Below are positions 45,070-55,100 of a DNA stretch of 64,000 bases, in pieces; the first letter of the stretch is position 1; each line of letters begins with the position of its first letter. The stretch is from Adiantum capillus-veneris. Its lineage: Eukaryota; Streptophyta; Polypodiopsida; Polypodiales; Pteridaceae. The position numbers and the translations under genes were made by a program. The stretch lies in the NCBI GenBank assembly GCA_014529385.2, contig CM043963.1, positions 73,821,912 through 73,885,911 of the forward strand, written 5' to 3'. The notes under the pieces are model-generated. The model was given only the letters and a program-made list of their open reading frames with translations, was not told the origin of the DNA and ran no database searches.

Positions 45070-45120
45070 GACATAAAAGTGTCCCAGGACATAAAAGTGT
45101 CCCAGGACATAAAAGTGTCC
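45069..45120 (+). repeat. Three 18-bp hairpin repeats at protease start
   Basis: The 16-bp motif ggacataaaagtgtcc, with GGACA and TGTCC as stems, occurs at 45069, 45087 and 45105. A fourth lies at 43803. In the coding frame the unit gives repeated Q-D-I-K-V-S. Confidence 0.85.
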
Positions 45121-46413
45121 CATTACCAGCCTAGTGTTAACAAGTTGGGGCAATACTTTGAAGGTGATGAATCTAATGCTACTCTACCAATCACTACTAA
45201 AGGATTAACTATAAAGGGGGTCCTTGACGGTGGTGTGGGAGTCAGCATGGTGACAAAGAGTTGTTGGGAGTCTATGGAGAGACCTCACCTTGAAGCCACA
45301 AGCGTAGTGGTAAAAATGGCTAATGGATCTATTGTCACGCCTATTGGAATGCTAAAGGATCTCAGGATCAAGGTCTTGGGACACAAGGTAAGGCAGACTT
45401 TTATTGTTATGGATTTTACCAAGCATCCTATGTCATTTGAGATTATCTTAGGGCGTCCATTCATGAGGGAAGCAAAAATGGTGCATGACTGGTCCAAAAA
45501 CCACGTCTACTTACAGTTCCAAGACTCTGTCATTCGAGTTGATCTTTTAAGTGGTCGAACGCATCCTCTAGGAAATAAATTCATCATTGATAATCGATAT
45601 GACACAACAATTCACTCAGCTCCATTACAGTATTGTTACACGTGTAACGAAGACACGGATATTGGGGAGAACTCTCCTTATATGGATATCCTACCCGGAA
45701 TGGCTGAGTCTGACAATGTCGATTGGGAACACCTAGCGGCAACTATAGATACATGGGGAGCTAGAGGAACAACCTGGGTAACAGCAGATGGGGAAGAGAT
45801 ACCACACATTGCACCAGTAAACATGTTAGGTGTAGCGCATGTAACATCCGATGATAAGAAAGAGGCACACCTACCTGAGAGTGAAACTGATGATTCCTCA
45901 AAGGCTTCAGGCCAATACACATCAGAAACGGAATCTCAGGGAGAAATGGATTCAGAACCTGAGGAAACATCGAGTGAACCAAGTATAGGAACTAAACGCT
46001 CAAGGCCTAGTACGACCGTCTATGGTAATTTATATGAGAGTGAAGAAGATACAAGCGAAGACCTATCAGGCAAGTCGAGTTCAAACATTTACCAAAATCA
46101 AAACCTTAACAAGAAACAAAGGTCATATAAGAGACGACGATATCGAGCAAATGTGAGAGCTAGGATAAACAAGGAAAGATCTACTACAGAATGGCTTAGC
46201 TATCTAGGGGCATGTGATGCTCATCGAAAGCTAGTAGACAATTGGGGTGAACATCTCCAGAGTGTCATGTGGTGCAGCCCGCGACCCATTGACCTCGCTC
46301 AATTGGAGGTTACAGAGCTGAAATTGAGTCGAACTATAAGAAGACGTCAAAACCAAGAGTTAGCACAACAACAAAAGGAGGCAGAACTAAAAGAAAGGTC
46401 TCTGTCAGGATAA
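45070..46413 (+). pseudogene. Element G first aspartic protease and charged linker
   Basis: After the Q-D-I-K-V-S repeats the protease has GVLDGGVGVSMVTKSCWESM (catalytic D codon 45226-45228), a VVKMANGSIVTPIGMLKDLR flap region and the FEIILGRPFMREAKMV block. The D-G-G form fits Athila/Tat proteases. The remaining 270 residues are an acidic, serine-rich linker ending in a lysine/arginine-rich and coiled-coil-like stretch (QELAQQQKEAELKERS). The TAA at 46411-46413 lies in the same frame as the RT part. Confidence 0.88.
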
Positions 46414-48054
46414 GAGCCTGCTGACTTACATACGGCTCCTGAACATTTTAAATCTTATACCACGGGGGAGCGAAAGGTTGTGTATGCCAAAGCCCAACAA
46501 ATACCTACCAATGGAAGCAGTGGAGTCTATGATGGTCCAATGGTAGTTAAAGAGATAGAATTAGCAGAACCAGGTGAGGAGTCTAAACAAGTCTTTATTG
46601 CTCAAGACCTTACCGAAACTAAAGAGGCTGTACTTAAGGAGCTCCTCAAGGAATACAAGGATATCTTTGCTTGGACATATCATGACATGAAGGGCGTTCC
46701 ACCTTCTGTGGTGCGACATACAATTCCCATGATCAACATTGCTAAACCAGTCCAGCAACAACCCTATCCAATGAATCCTAAGTACGCCAAAATTGTACAA
46801 GAGGAGATTGAAAAACTTATCCAATGTGGATTCATATACCCTATTGAGCACTCAGAATGGGTTTCTCCAATAGTCATTGTGCCAGAAAAGAATGGGAAAC
46901 TAAGAGTGTGCGTGGACCTCAAGAAAGTTAATGCAGCTACTAGGAGAGATCATTATCCCTTGCCATATTCAGAACATGTGCTTGAAAGAGTTGCGGGCAA
47001 GGAAGCTTATAGTTTTTTAGATGGGTACTCTGGTTACAATCAAATCACAATTGCATTAGAGGACCAAGCTAAAACTGCTTTTATCACAGAGTTTGGAGTG
47101 TTTGCATTTCGTGTCATGGATTTTGGCTTAACAAATGCCCCTGCTACATTCCAATGATTAATAACCACTACGTTTAAAGAATTTCTAAGGGAGTTTTGTG
47201 AAGCTTTCCTAGATGACCTTTGTGTTTATTCTTCTTGGGAGAAGCATTTGTTATATCTACGAAAAATATTTGAAAGGTGCAGCTTTTATCGCATCTCATT
47301 GAACCCTTTCAAATGCCAATTTTGGGTTAAGCATGGAGTCATTCTAGGGCATATAGTGTCCAAGAACGGGATATCCACAGATGAGAGTAAGATTAAAGCC
47401 ATTGCCGATTTGCCACCACCTACGAACTATAAAGGAGTTCAAAGATCTATGGGCCATGTTGGTTATTATCGAAGGTTTATTTTAAACTTTGCCGAGATAG
47501 CGTGCCCATTGTACAAGCTTCTTATCGAGTTTCATTGGACGGAAGAATGTCATCAATCTTATGAGTTATTAAAGAAGGCCCTAACAAGTGCTCCAATCCT
47601 GCGAGCACCTGATTGGAATGTACCTTTTCATGTGCATATTGATGCATCAAACTTTGCTATTGGGTGTGTTCTAACTCAACCAGGAGAACATAAATTGGAC
47701 TGCCCTATTACCTTTGCAAGTCGCCAATTAAATGATGCTGAGATGAACTACACTACTACAGAGCGCGAAGGTCTAGCTATGATTTACGCAGTAAAGAAAT
47801 TGCGTTATTACCTTCTTGCTACCAAGTTTGTGTTTTATGTTGATCATCAAGCATTGCTATATTTGGTAAACAAGCCGTGTTCCACAGGTCGAATTACACG
47901 ATGGTTGTTAATTCTTCTTGACTTTGACTTCACCGTTGTTGTGAGGCCTGGGAGGAAACACGTCATGGCGGATCATTTATCTCGTATCCCTAATGGCGAA
48001 GCTCCTACGGGGGTTGATGATGAATTGCCTGATACTCCTTTGTTCATTGTTTAG
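46414..48054 (+). pseudogene. Element G reverse transcriptase and RNase H
   Basis: The frame continues with KYAKIVQEEIEKLIQCGFIY, VPEKNGKLRVCVDLKKVNAA, SFLDGYSGYNQITIALEDQA and MDFGLTNAPATFQ. A TGA at 47155-47157 follows this block where an arginine is usual. Behind it AFLDDLCVYS gives the catalytic aspartates (about 47202). RNase H follows from about 47600 with VPFHVHIDASNFAIGCVL, TTTEREGLAMIYAVKKLR, YVDHQALLYL and GRKHVMADHLSRI. A TAG at 48052 ends it, three bases before the integrase part in the same frame. No archaeal RNase H was found here. Confidence 0.9.
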
Positions 48055-48057
48055 ACA

Positions 48058-50625
48058 ATGCCTGAATGGAGTGAAAAGATTGTTAACTTCTTAGTTAATG
48101 GTTTTCCACCCAAAGAGCTGCGAAAAGATATAGCTCGAAAATTAATCAAGGAATGCGAACCCTATTGCTTACTGGCTGGAACTCTCTATAAGAGAGGAAA
48201 AGATGATTTTCTTAGACGCTGTGCCCGCGAAGATGAGTATTTATATATTCTACAAGAGGCACACATGGGCGTAGTTGGTGGTCACTTTTTAGGAAAGTTG
48301 ACTGCCCAAAAGATCTTACAGTCAGGCTATTGGTGGCCCACTATGTTTAAGGATGCATCACTTTTTGCAAAGGGATGTGATGAATGCCAACGCTTCAAGA
48401 AGCCACAAAGAAGGGATAGGATGCCTCTACATCCCATCAAGGTAACCCAACCATTTGAAAAGTGGGGCTTAGACTTTGTAGGATCGATTAGTCCGGCTGC
48501 ACGTAACACGCAATCACGATATATCATTGTGGCTACCAACTATGTAACCAAATGGGCTGAAGCAAAAGCAACACGAAAGGCGGATGCAAAAACAACCGCT
48601 AAGTTCCTCTTTGAGAACATTATCACACGTTTTGGATGCCCCTTTGAACTTGTGAGTGACAATGGAACTCATTTTATAAATGAAGTAATAAAAGAACTCA
48701 CATCAAACTTCATGATATCTCACCACAAGTCTACACCCTATTATCCCCAAGCAAATGGCCAAGCTGAGAGTACCAACAAAACTCTCATCTCCATTTTGAC
48801 AAAGACAGTTGAGGCTCATCGCACTGATTGGGACCTAAAGCTTACATCAGCTTTATGGGCTTATCGTACTCCGTATAAAGTTGCTATTAATTGCACACTG
48901 TTTAAGATGGTGTATGGCCAAGAATCAGTTATGCCATGGGAGTTTGTCATTCCTAGTCTTCGAGTAGCTTCTCAAGAAGGTTGGGATGGTAACCCCTTAG
49001 TAAAGCGATTATATATCCTGGAAAGGCTAGATGAAGAGAGGAAATTAGCTGTGCGAAATTCTCTAGTGGAGAAGGATAGGAGAAAGAAGTGGCTTGATAG
49101 CTATTTAAAGGATAAAGACATCAAGGTTGGTGATAAAGTTCTTATGTACGGGGTACGTAATGAAAAGAAGAAATTGAAATACACTGGTAAGGGACCATAT
49201 CGAGTGTGTGAAATTACCCTGCAAGGTACCATTCATGTGGAGACTCTAGATGGAGTTGAAACCATTGGATTCCTTAATGGGAGTAAATTCAAAAGATATT
49301 ATGATCCTCTAAGCCAGGAAGAGTTGCAAGCCATCCATCAAAAGAAGGCTGCCAAGGAACAAGCAGAGCTTAGAAAAATCCAAGCTAGAGTTGAGGCTCG
49401 AGAACGACAACAACGTCTTAGACGCCAACGAGAGGCTAATCTGGGAATCACGCAAGCATTTTTCGAGTACACAGATGACGACTCATTAGAATCTGAGCCA
49501 CCCCTACGATACCCAATTGAGCTAAATAGCCCCTATGGGAAAGTACTATACAATGCCTTATTAGATACGGGAGCTAAACACAATTTGTTATCCTATGGAG
49601 TTTGGTGTCAATTAGGGAAACCGACCCTATCCCCGAGTACGATTCAAGTCAAGGGCATTAATAAAAAGAAAAATGCTATTCTTGGAGTCCTTCAGACCCC
49701 TGTTGTCGATGACAATGGAAGCATAGTGCAGAGGTTTCTAGTCATGTCCGCGGGAGCTATGGAAGGCAATGTAAACCTGGGACGCACGTGGATGTTGGCA
49801 ACCAAATGCACTATTGATTGGGATACTGGTAGTGTCACGACGCGACCACCGACTCTTACCCCTATCATTCAAGCAAAGTCACCTATGTTGCAAACTCTAG
49901 CAAAGTTGAAGGATAGCCAACATTCACAAGCCAAGGTGGTTAACTCGTCTTTGCCGGCTACCCATGAACCTAGCACTTCAACACTTGTAGTTGCAGCAAG
50001 CAGTAATATTGCAAGTACTCAACCTGCACGACCTAAGAGTACATATCAATGGGTCCCCAAGGCCTTACTTCCAACTACCTCAACCCTCCTATCCATTCCA
50101 AGAAAAAATTTCCCTGGAAAACCAAGAGCGCGGTCTAGGAGAGTCAAGAACAAATCACGATGGATTCCAAAACGACTATTAGAAGCCCAAGGCTACTATG
50201 ATGGAAATGAGAAAATTTGGGTACCTAAACGTAAAATGTGTCCTTCCCTATCGACAACAAACCCATATGAGTCAAACAGTGTAACGCTAAAGCCAATGGC
50301 AGACCATGGGAACGAAAAGATCACAGAATGCTACACACCTAGTCCAGAGCTAGTTTGGGCTCCAAGGCAAAACCAATTTATTCCACCTAGCTCAGGAAGG
50401 GGGGAGTCCCATGAAGCTTCTAGATCCTCATGTAATGCATCCATAGAGGTAAAAGCTTCTCCACAGCCTCAACCTACAATAGTGGACCTCCATAAAGCTA
50501 CAAAGGAATCCACACCTCCCAGTGTTCAAGAATCACCTGATGAACCACTTCAAGTTCGATCCTGGGACAGTACCTTACCACCCTTGCAACTCGACGAGGC
50601 ACCTAAGGTAATAGAAAACTACTAG
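48058..50625 (+). CDS. Element G integrase with a second aspartic-protease-like domain
   Basis: This is an open frame of 855 codons. Integrase occupies about residues 55-420: HHCC finger (EAHMGVVGGH, CDECQRFKK), LDFVGSI (first D), ELVSDNGTHF (second D), PYYPQANGQAEST (E) and the C-terminal KYTGKGPYRVCEITLQG barrel. A coiled coil, about residues 422-460, is rich in K, E, R and Q. Then comes ALLDTGAKHNLLSYGVW (D503) with a later VNLGRTWMLATK, the layout of a retropepsin-type protease. The tail (about 600-855) is rich in P, S and T with four W-x-P-(K/R) motifs. The start at 48058 follows a TAG in the same frame, so the protein was part of the longer pol. Confidence 0.85.
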   Translation: MPEWSEKIVNFLVNGFPPKELRKDIARKLIKECEPYCLLAGTLYKRGKDDFLRRCAREDEYLYILQEAHMGVVGGHFLGKLTAQKILQSGYWWPTMFKDASLFAKGCDECQRFKKPQRRDRMPLHPIKVTQPFEKWGLDFVGSISPAARNTQSRYIIVATNYVTKWAEAKATRKADAKTTAKFLFENIITRFGCPFELVSDNGTHFINEVIKELTSNFMISHHKSTPYYPQANGQAESTNKTLISILTKTVEAHRTDWDLKLTSALWAYRTPYKVAINCTLFKMVYGQESVMPWEFVIPSLRVASQEGWDGNPLVKRLYILERLDEERKLAVRNSLVEKDRRKKWLDSYLKDKDIKVGDKVLMYGVRNEKKKLKYTGKGPYRVCEITLQGTIHVETLDGVETIGFLNGSKFKRYYDPLSQEELQAIHQKKAAKEQAELRKIQARVEARERQQRLRRQREANLGITQAFFEYTDDDSLESEPPLRYPIELNSPYGKVLYNALLDTGAKHNLLSYGVWCQLGKPTLSPSTIQVKGINKKKNAILGVLQTPVVDDNGSIVQRFLVMSAGAMEGNVNLGRTWMLATKCTIDWDTGSVTTRPPTLTPIIQAKSPMLQTLAKLKDSQHSQAKVVNSSLPATHEPSTSTLVVAASSNIASTQPARPKSTYQWVPKALLPTTSTLLSIPRKNFPGKPRARSRRVKNKSRWIPKRLLEAQGYYDGNEKIWVPKRKMCPSLSTTNPYESNSVTLKPMADHGNEKITECYTPSPELVWAPRQNQFIPPSSGRGESHEASRSSCNASIEVKASPQPQPTIVDLHKATKESTPPSVQESPDEPLQVRSWDSTLPPLQLDEAPKVIENY

Positions 50626-50944
50626 CAAAAATCTTCACCTATAACAACTTGGAAAAACTGGTTTCAAAGGGTGACGACATCATTTCAAACGGTATGATCT
50701 ACCCAAGGAAGGCGGGAGTGTTTGTGGACATCCATTATTCACTTGCTTCCCTCTCAATCTTTTTCCCTAACCCCTTAATCTCCAATCTTAGGGAATGTAT
50801 ATATAAAGCCTTATACTCACAAAAACAAGATAAAAAAGTAAAAGAGCAAGAGCCATAACACAAAATCATAAAAACAAATTATGCACAAGAACACGACCCT
50901 TGTAATATTTGCACTCTAACCATCATCTATTTGCATGTACAGAT

Positions 50945-51367
50945 ATGGCTAGTACGCTAGAGTCATCCACTCCTGCCTTGGGTGAGAGGTACCCTCGTTA
51001 CTTTTCACAAATATTTCACATGGTCTTTCCAGTGCTTGCATGTGAATGGGATTTGATAGGTACGCTAGCATGTGAGAGGAATTTTGAGGAGTTAGAATGG
51101 ATGATACGTCTCTTGACCACGTCTGATCCATACTTAGTAGAGAGCGTTTCTCCCATTGCACAAGCCTACCCTTTTGACCAAGATGACTATAGGCGTCTAG
51201 TGACCTTCTTAGTAAACATGGGCACCTATGATGAAGAAGAAAATTTACAGGACTACACGGATGGCACATATGGTCTCATGGATGATGACTTTGTTTATCT
51301 CGACGACGAGGATAGGGGTTTAGCCTTAGGGTTTCCCCCCAACCTCTACAATATCCTATTCCCTTGA
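50945..51367 (+). CDS. Element G extra ORF, 140 residues, unknown
   Basis: It is a complete ATG-to-stop frame between pol and the 3' LTR, beginning MASTLESSTPALGERY. It encodes an acidic protein with two aromatic/hydrophobic helical stretches (RYFSQIFHMVFPVLACEWD; LEWMIRLLTTSDPYL) and a very acidic end. No signal peptide or zinc motif is seen, and I do not recognise the family. An upstream in-frame ATG at 50909 would add 12 residues. It stands where some plant gypsy elements carry an env-like or accessory gene. It is free of stops while the rest of G has several, which argues it is either young or small enough to escape. Confidence 0.55.
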   Translation: MASTLESSTPALGERYPRYFSQIFHMVFPVLACEWDLIGTLACERNFEELEWMIRLLTTSDPYLVESVSPIAQAYPFDQDDYRRLVTFLVNMGTYDEEENLQDYTDGTYGLMDDDFVYLDDEDRGLALGFPPNLYNILFP

Positions 51368-52727
51368 CTCTCTAGGGGGAATGCAAATAATTAGGTTAGG
51401 GTTCCTTATGTTTTTTGTTGTGTTCAATAAGTGTTGGCACCTTTTCCCACTAATGTGCCTCCTGGAGGTATTCCTTTTGTTTCCTAGTGTGTACAGGAGC
51501 GTGTTGCTATTGATAGGATTTGGACCTTCATGGAACCTTTCTCTCGTTCACACTTCAGATCAAGCGCGACCATCAACACAAACAGGTGTTTTTTGTCCAT
51601 TAGCATTGCCCCTATCTATTTTGCATCCATGTTTGTCTGCTTTAATTGTGATTGGTAGCCTAATATTCACCGCATTTGCTTAGTATCAAACATTTAATTC
51701 AATGTAATTTTTCGTCATAATCACTTGTCTAGGTTTAAAAATCAAGCAGTCCGACTAAGGTAGTTTGACCAAGCTAGGTGTTAGAAATCTTCTCTTAATA
51801 CCATGGGGAATGCCTTCCTAATAAGCAATGGTTACTTAGGTTCTTAATCCGATTTAGGCAGCATTGTGTGAAATGTACTAGGGCTTTCTAGTGGGCTTGA
51901 CCCTATTGACCTTTAGCTTAAGTATTATAAAGGGAGTTTACTAGTGTGATGAGCCTAGGGAGGTGTATCAAAGTTATATGACCCCCCAAAGCTACAAAAT
52001 TAAAATGATGAAAAAAAACAACACAAAAAAATATCAAAGTGCCACAATGTAAAATTTTAAGCTGGAAGAGAAATCCCTGCTTAAATTGGTACCCCACTCA
52101 CATGTATCGCCTATGGTACTAGAGCCCTAGAGGTTTCCAATGTGGGCGCTTTTCCTTGAAAAGCAAAAAACCCAAGGCATACAAAATAAGAACACACATC
52201 AAAATTGAATCACTGTGAAAAGACTTTGGGGGGTCAAAGCAAAGGTAATCAGTCAGGCATTGATTTCATGAGAAATTCGTTTTATCATAGCTTAACTACA
52301 AAGTCCTCTAGGTATAGCCTCTAGTCAGCCCTCGAACATGAAATACTTGGCTCTCGCGATTAAACAACTTAATTAACCAGAGAAAATTAAGAAGCTTACC
52401 CATGGTATTAATAGTCGATCTCTAGTGCCTTTCGACCGTTAAATTAGCGACCCCAGACTTGTTTAATTTTTTACCTTTACATCTGTTTATGCATTTGATT
52501 ACATTGCAATTTAATGCTTATTGCTGACAAATTGTTTAAAATTCTGTTACCAATCAATTGTCTGCCTAAAATTGCATATGCTTTTTAATTGCTTATGAGA
52601 ATGCAATAATTGTGCAATGTTGTTTGATTTTGCATTGACTGAAGAAGGCTAAGGACATTCATCTCAAATCCTCTTCCACCTCGACCAACGAGCTTCAACT
52701 CAATAGCTTCCGAGGACGGAATCTACA
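51368..52727 (+). other. Element G 3' non-coding region
   Basis: Most of it is AT-rich and without domain. A 100-codon frame at 51381-51683 encodes hydrophobic segments (MFFVVFNKCWHLFPLMCLLE; ALIVIGSLIFTAFA) but overlaps no known family, and it may be chance in T-rich DNA. The rest holds nothing I can name. Confidence 0.45.
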
Positions 52728-52742
52728 TGAGGAAGGGGGGCA
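52728..52742 (+). other. Element G polypurine tract
   Basis: The purine run gaggaaggggggca lies directly before the 3' LTR start and primes plus-strand synthesis. Confidence 0.8.
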
Positions 52743-53434
<692 letters not shown>

Positions 53435-53439
53435 TATAT

Positions 53440-53949
53440 GTATGCATCACCTGCCAACAATAGAACCCGAGCATCAAGTAGGAATCACTAGTACATAGCC
53501 TATGGCGAGGTCACAAAAAGGGTGCTCCGGCCACCTGTATCATCGAAAGGATATCACATTTGAGAATCCCCCAGCTCAATAAAACCTCACGCTATTGACC
53601 CTCTCACGAAAGCTTATGCAAATTTCGTATAGTCAAGTCTCAGAAATGGCTGGGACTGCCAAATAAAACCAAGTATGGCTCCACAAAGGCATACAGTGGC
53701 AGTTTCCACAAGTAACGTACAATACCAACAGACAATGTGCTCAAACAGGCGCCAAATGATGCATACCCACGACAACTACAAGTGACTTCCACTTGCCAGT
53801 ATATCACTCTACTCCGGCTACATGTACCTGTGTGAAACACCTCTATCTGTAACTTGTAACCTGTAACCTATAATCTGTAATTTGCAACCTGTAATCCCGA
53901 AGAAGATGAAGGTACTCGAAGAATATCCTCCGTGGGGGCGCCGAAAGAA
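53440..53949 (-). other. Element E leader, right part, with heptamer array
   Basis: This is the continuation of element E's leader after element G. At 53850-53898 seven degenerate 7-bp units of the form TAACCTG stand head to tail. At 53930-53942 the minus strand reads GGCGCCCCCACGG, a primer-like site seven bases inside the LTR. A very similar site follows LTR segment X of element D. Confidence 0.6.
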
Positions 53950-55100
53950 TGTGAGCAAGATGGAAACACACACAACACCTCTATAATGACCCGACACACA
54001 CACTCTTGGGATGATACACACACACACACACTATGGGGCACCACTCGGCATATACAACCCACCTGGCCGAGACAGGGAACGCACCGATGGAGTGAGAGGA
54101 GAGAGATTATCCATTTTCCCACTCAACACAAAGACACACACACACACACACACACCCAAAGAACTCAACTCAAAAGAGGAGAGTTTTTTATGTTTAGGTA
54201 CAATTGAGCTTGGGCCAACACCAATGGGGCAAATAGCTCACACAATATGGATGAAATATGCCAGATATAGTCACAAATTTGAATAGAGGCTTTGCTCACA
54301 AGGAGAAACTTACACAGCCAAACCAGCAAGAAAAAGTGAGGAATTTGGCAAAATGGACAGCACCATTGCGTCCGGAGCAGCCAAAAACCCTAGTCTAAAT
54401 ATCAAAGTGCTCAAATCCGACCTCGGATGAGCAGTTTATGGCCAAAAACAGGCTCCAAAAACAGCAAAAACTCATTTGCGGCTGTTCCTCCTCTTCTCTC
54501 CATGTTTTGCTGGTCTTTTTCTCATGTTTTTCAGTGTCCACACTTCACTTTATCCCTTGGGCACCTTTGGCCTTCTAGTTGACCTCAAACAGACCCCGAA
54601 CAGGCCAAAAACTGGCCACGTAGTGCATTTTTGTTGCCTTTCTACACCCATCCGCACACCTGGCACTTAAAGTTTTCCAATAATGCATCTTGCAACCACG
54701 TGAAGTGGCCCCCAAATATAGTCCTCATGATGAACTTTCTCATAATTATCACAAGAAAACACCCACTTTGTGTCCGTACTTATCCACGTGCAAGTATTGA
54801 CCCCATTCGACCTCCTGACGCCACTGGATGCCATCTGAAGCACCTGCTTAGCTCATGTTGTCGACCCGCGGATAGCTTTCTCTTGAATTTTTATGCGATA
54901 CCAACTCCTCATTATTATAGAAAAAACACACTGATACTGGTGACGATGAAAATCGATGCACTATGTACACCCTGCCCTACTTGTACACATGTGGGCCCCA
55001 CGTAACCACCTAGCTCTGAAGAATGGGCAATTCTTTATTTTATGCACCATGCATGCGTATATACATATGAGCAATCCCTTGCTCCAAAAAACTCCTAACA
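53950..55100 (-). repeat. Element E 5' LTR
   Basis: It is 1151 bp and matches 31158-32330. In coding orientation it starts TGTTAGG at 55100 and ends at 53950. Confidence 0.9.

Noticed and set aside
51381-51683. Annotating an env gene in element G
   Set aside because: Hydrophobic composition alone in T-rich DNA; no signal peptide followed by a surface domain, no cleavage motif.
53850-53898. Interstitial telomere repeat
   Set aside because: The 7-bp units read TAACCTG-like, not CCCTAAA; the period alone is not enough.
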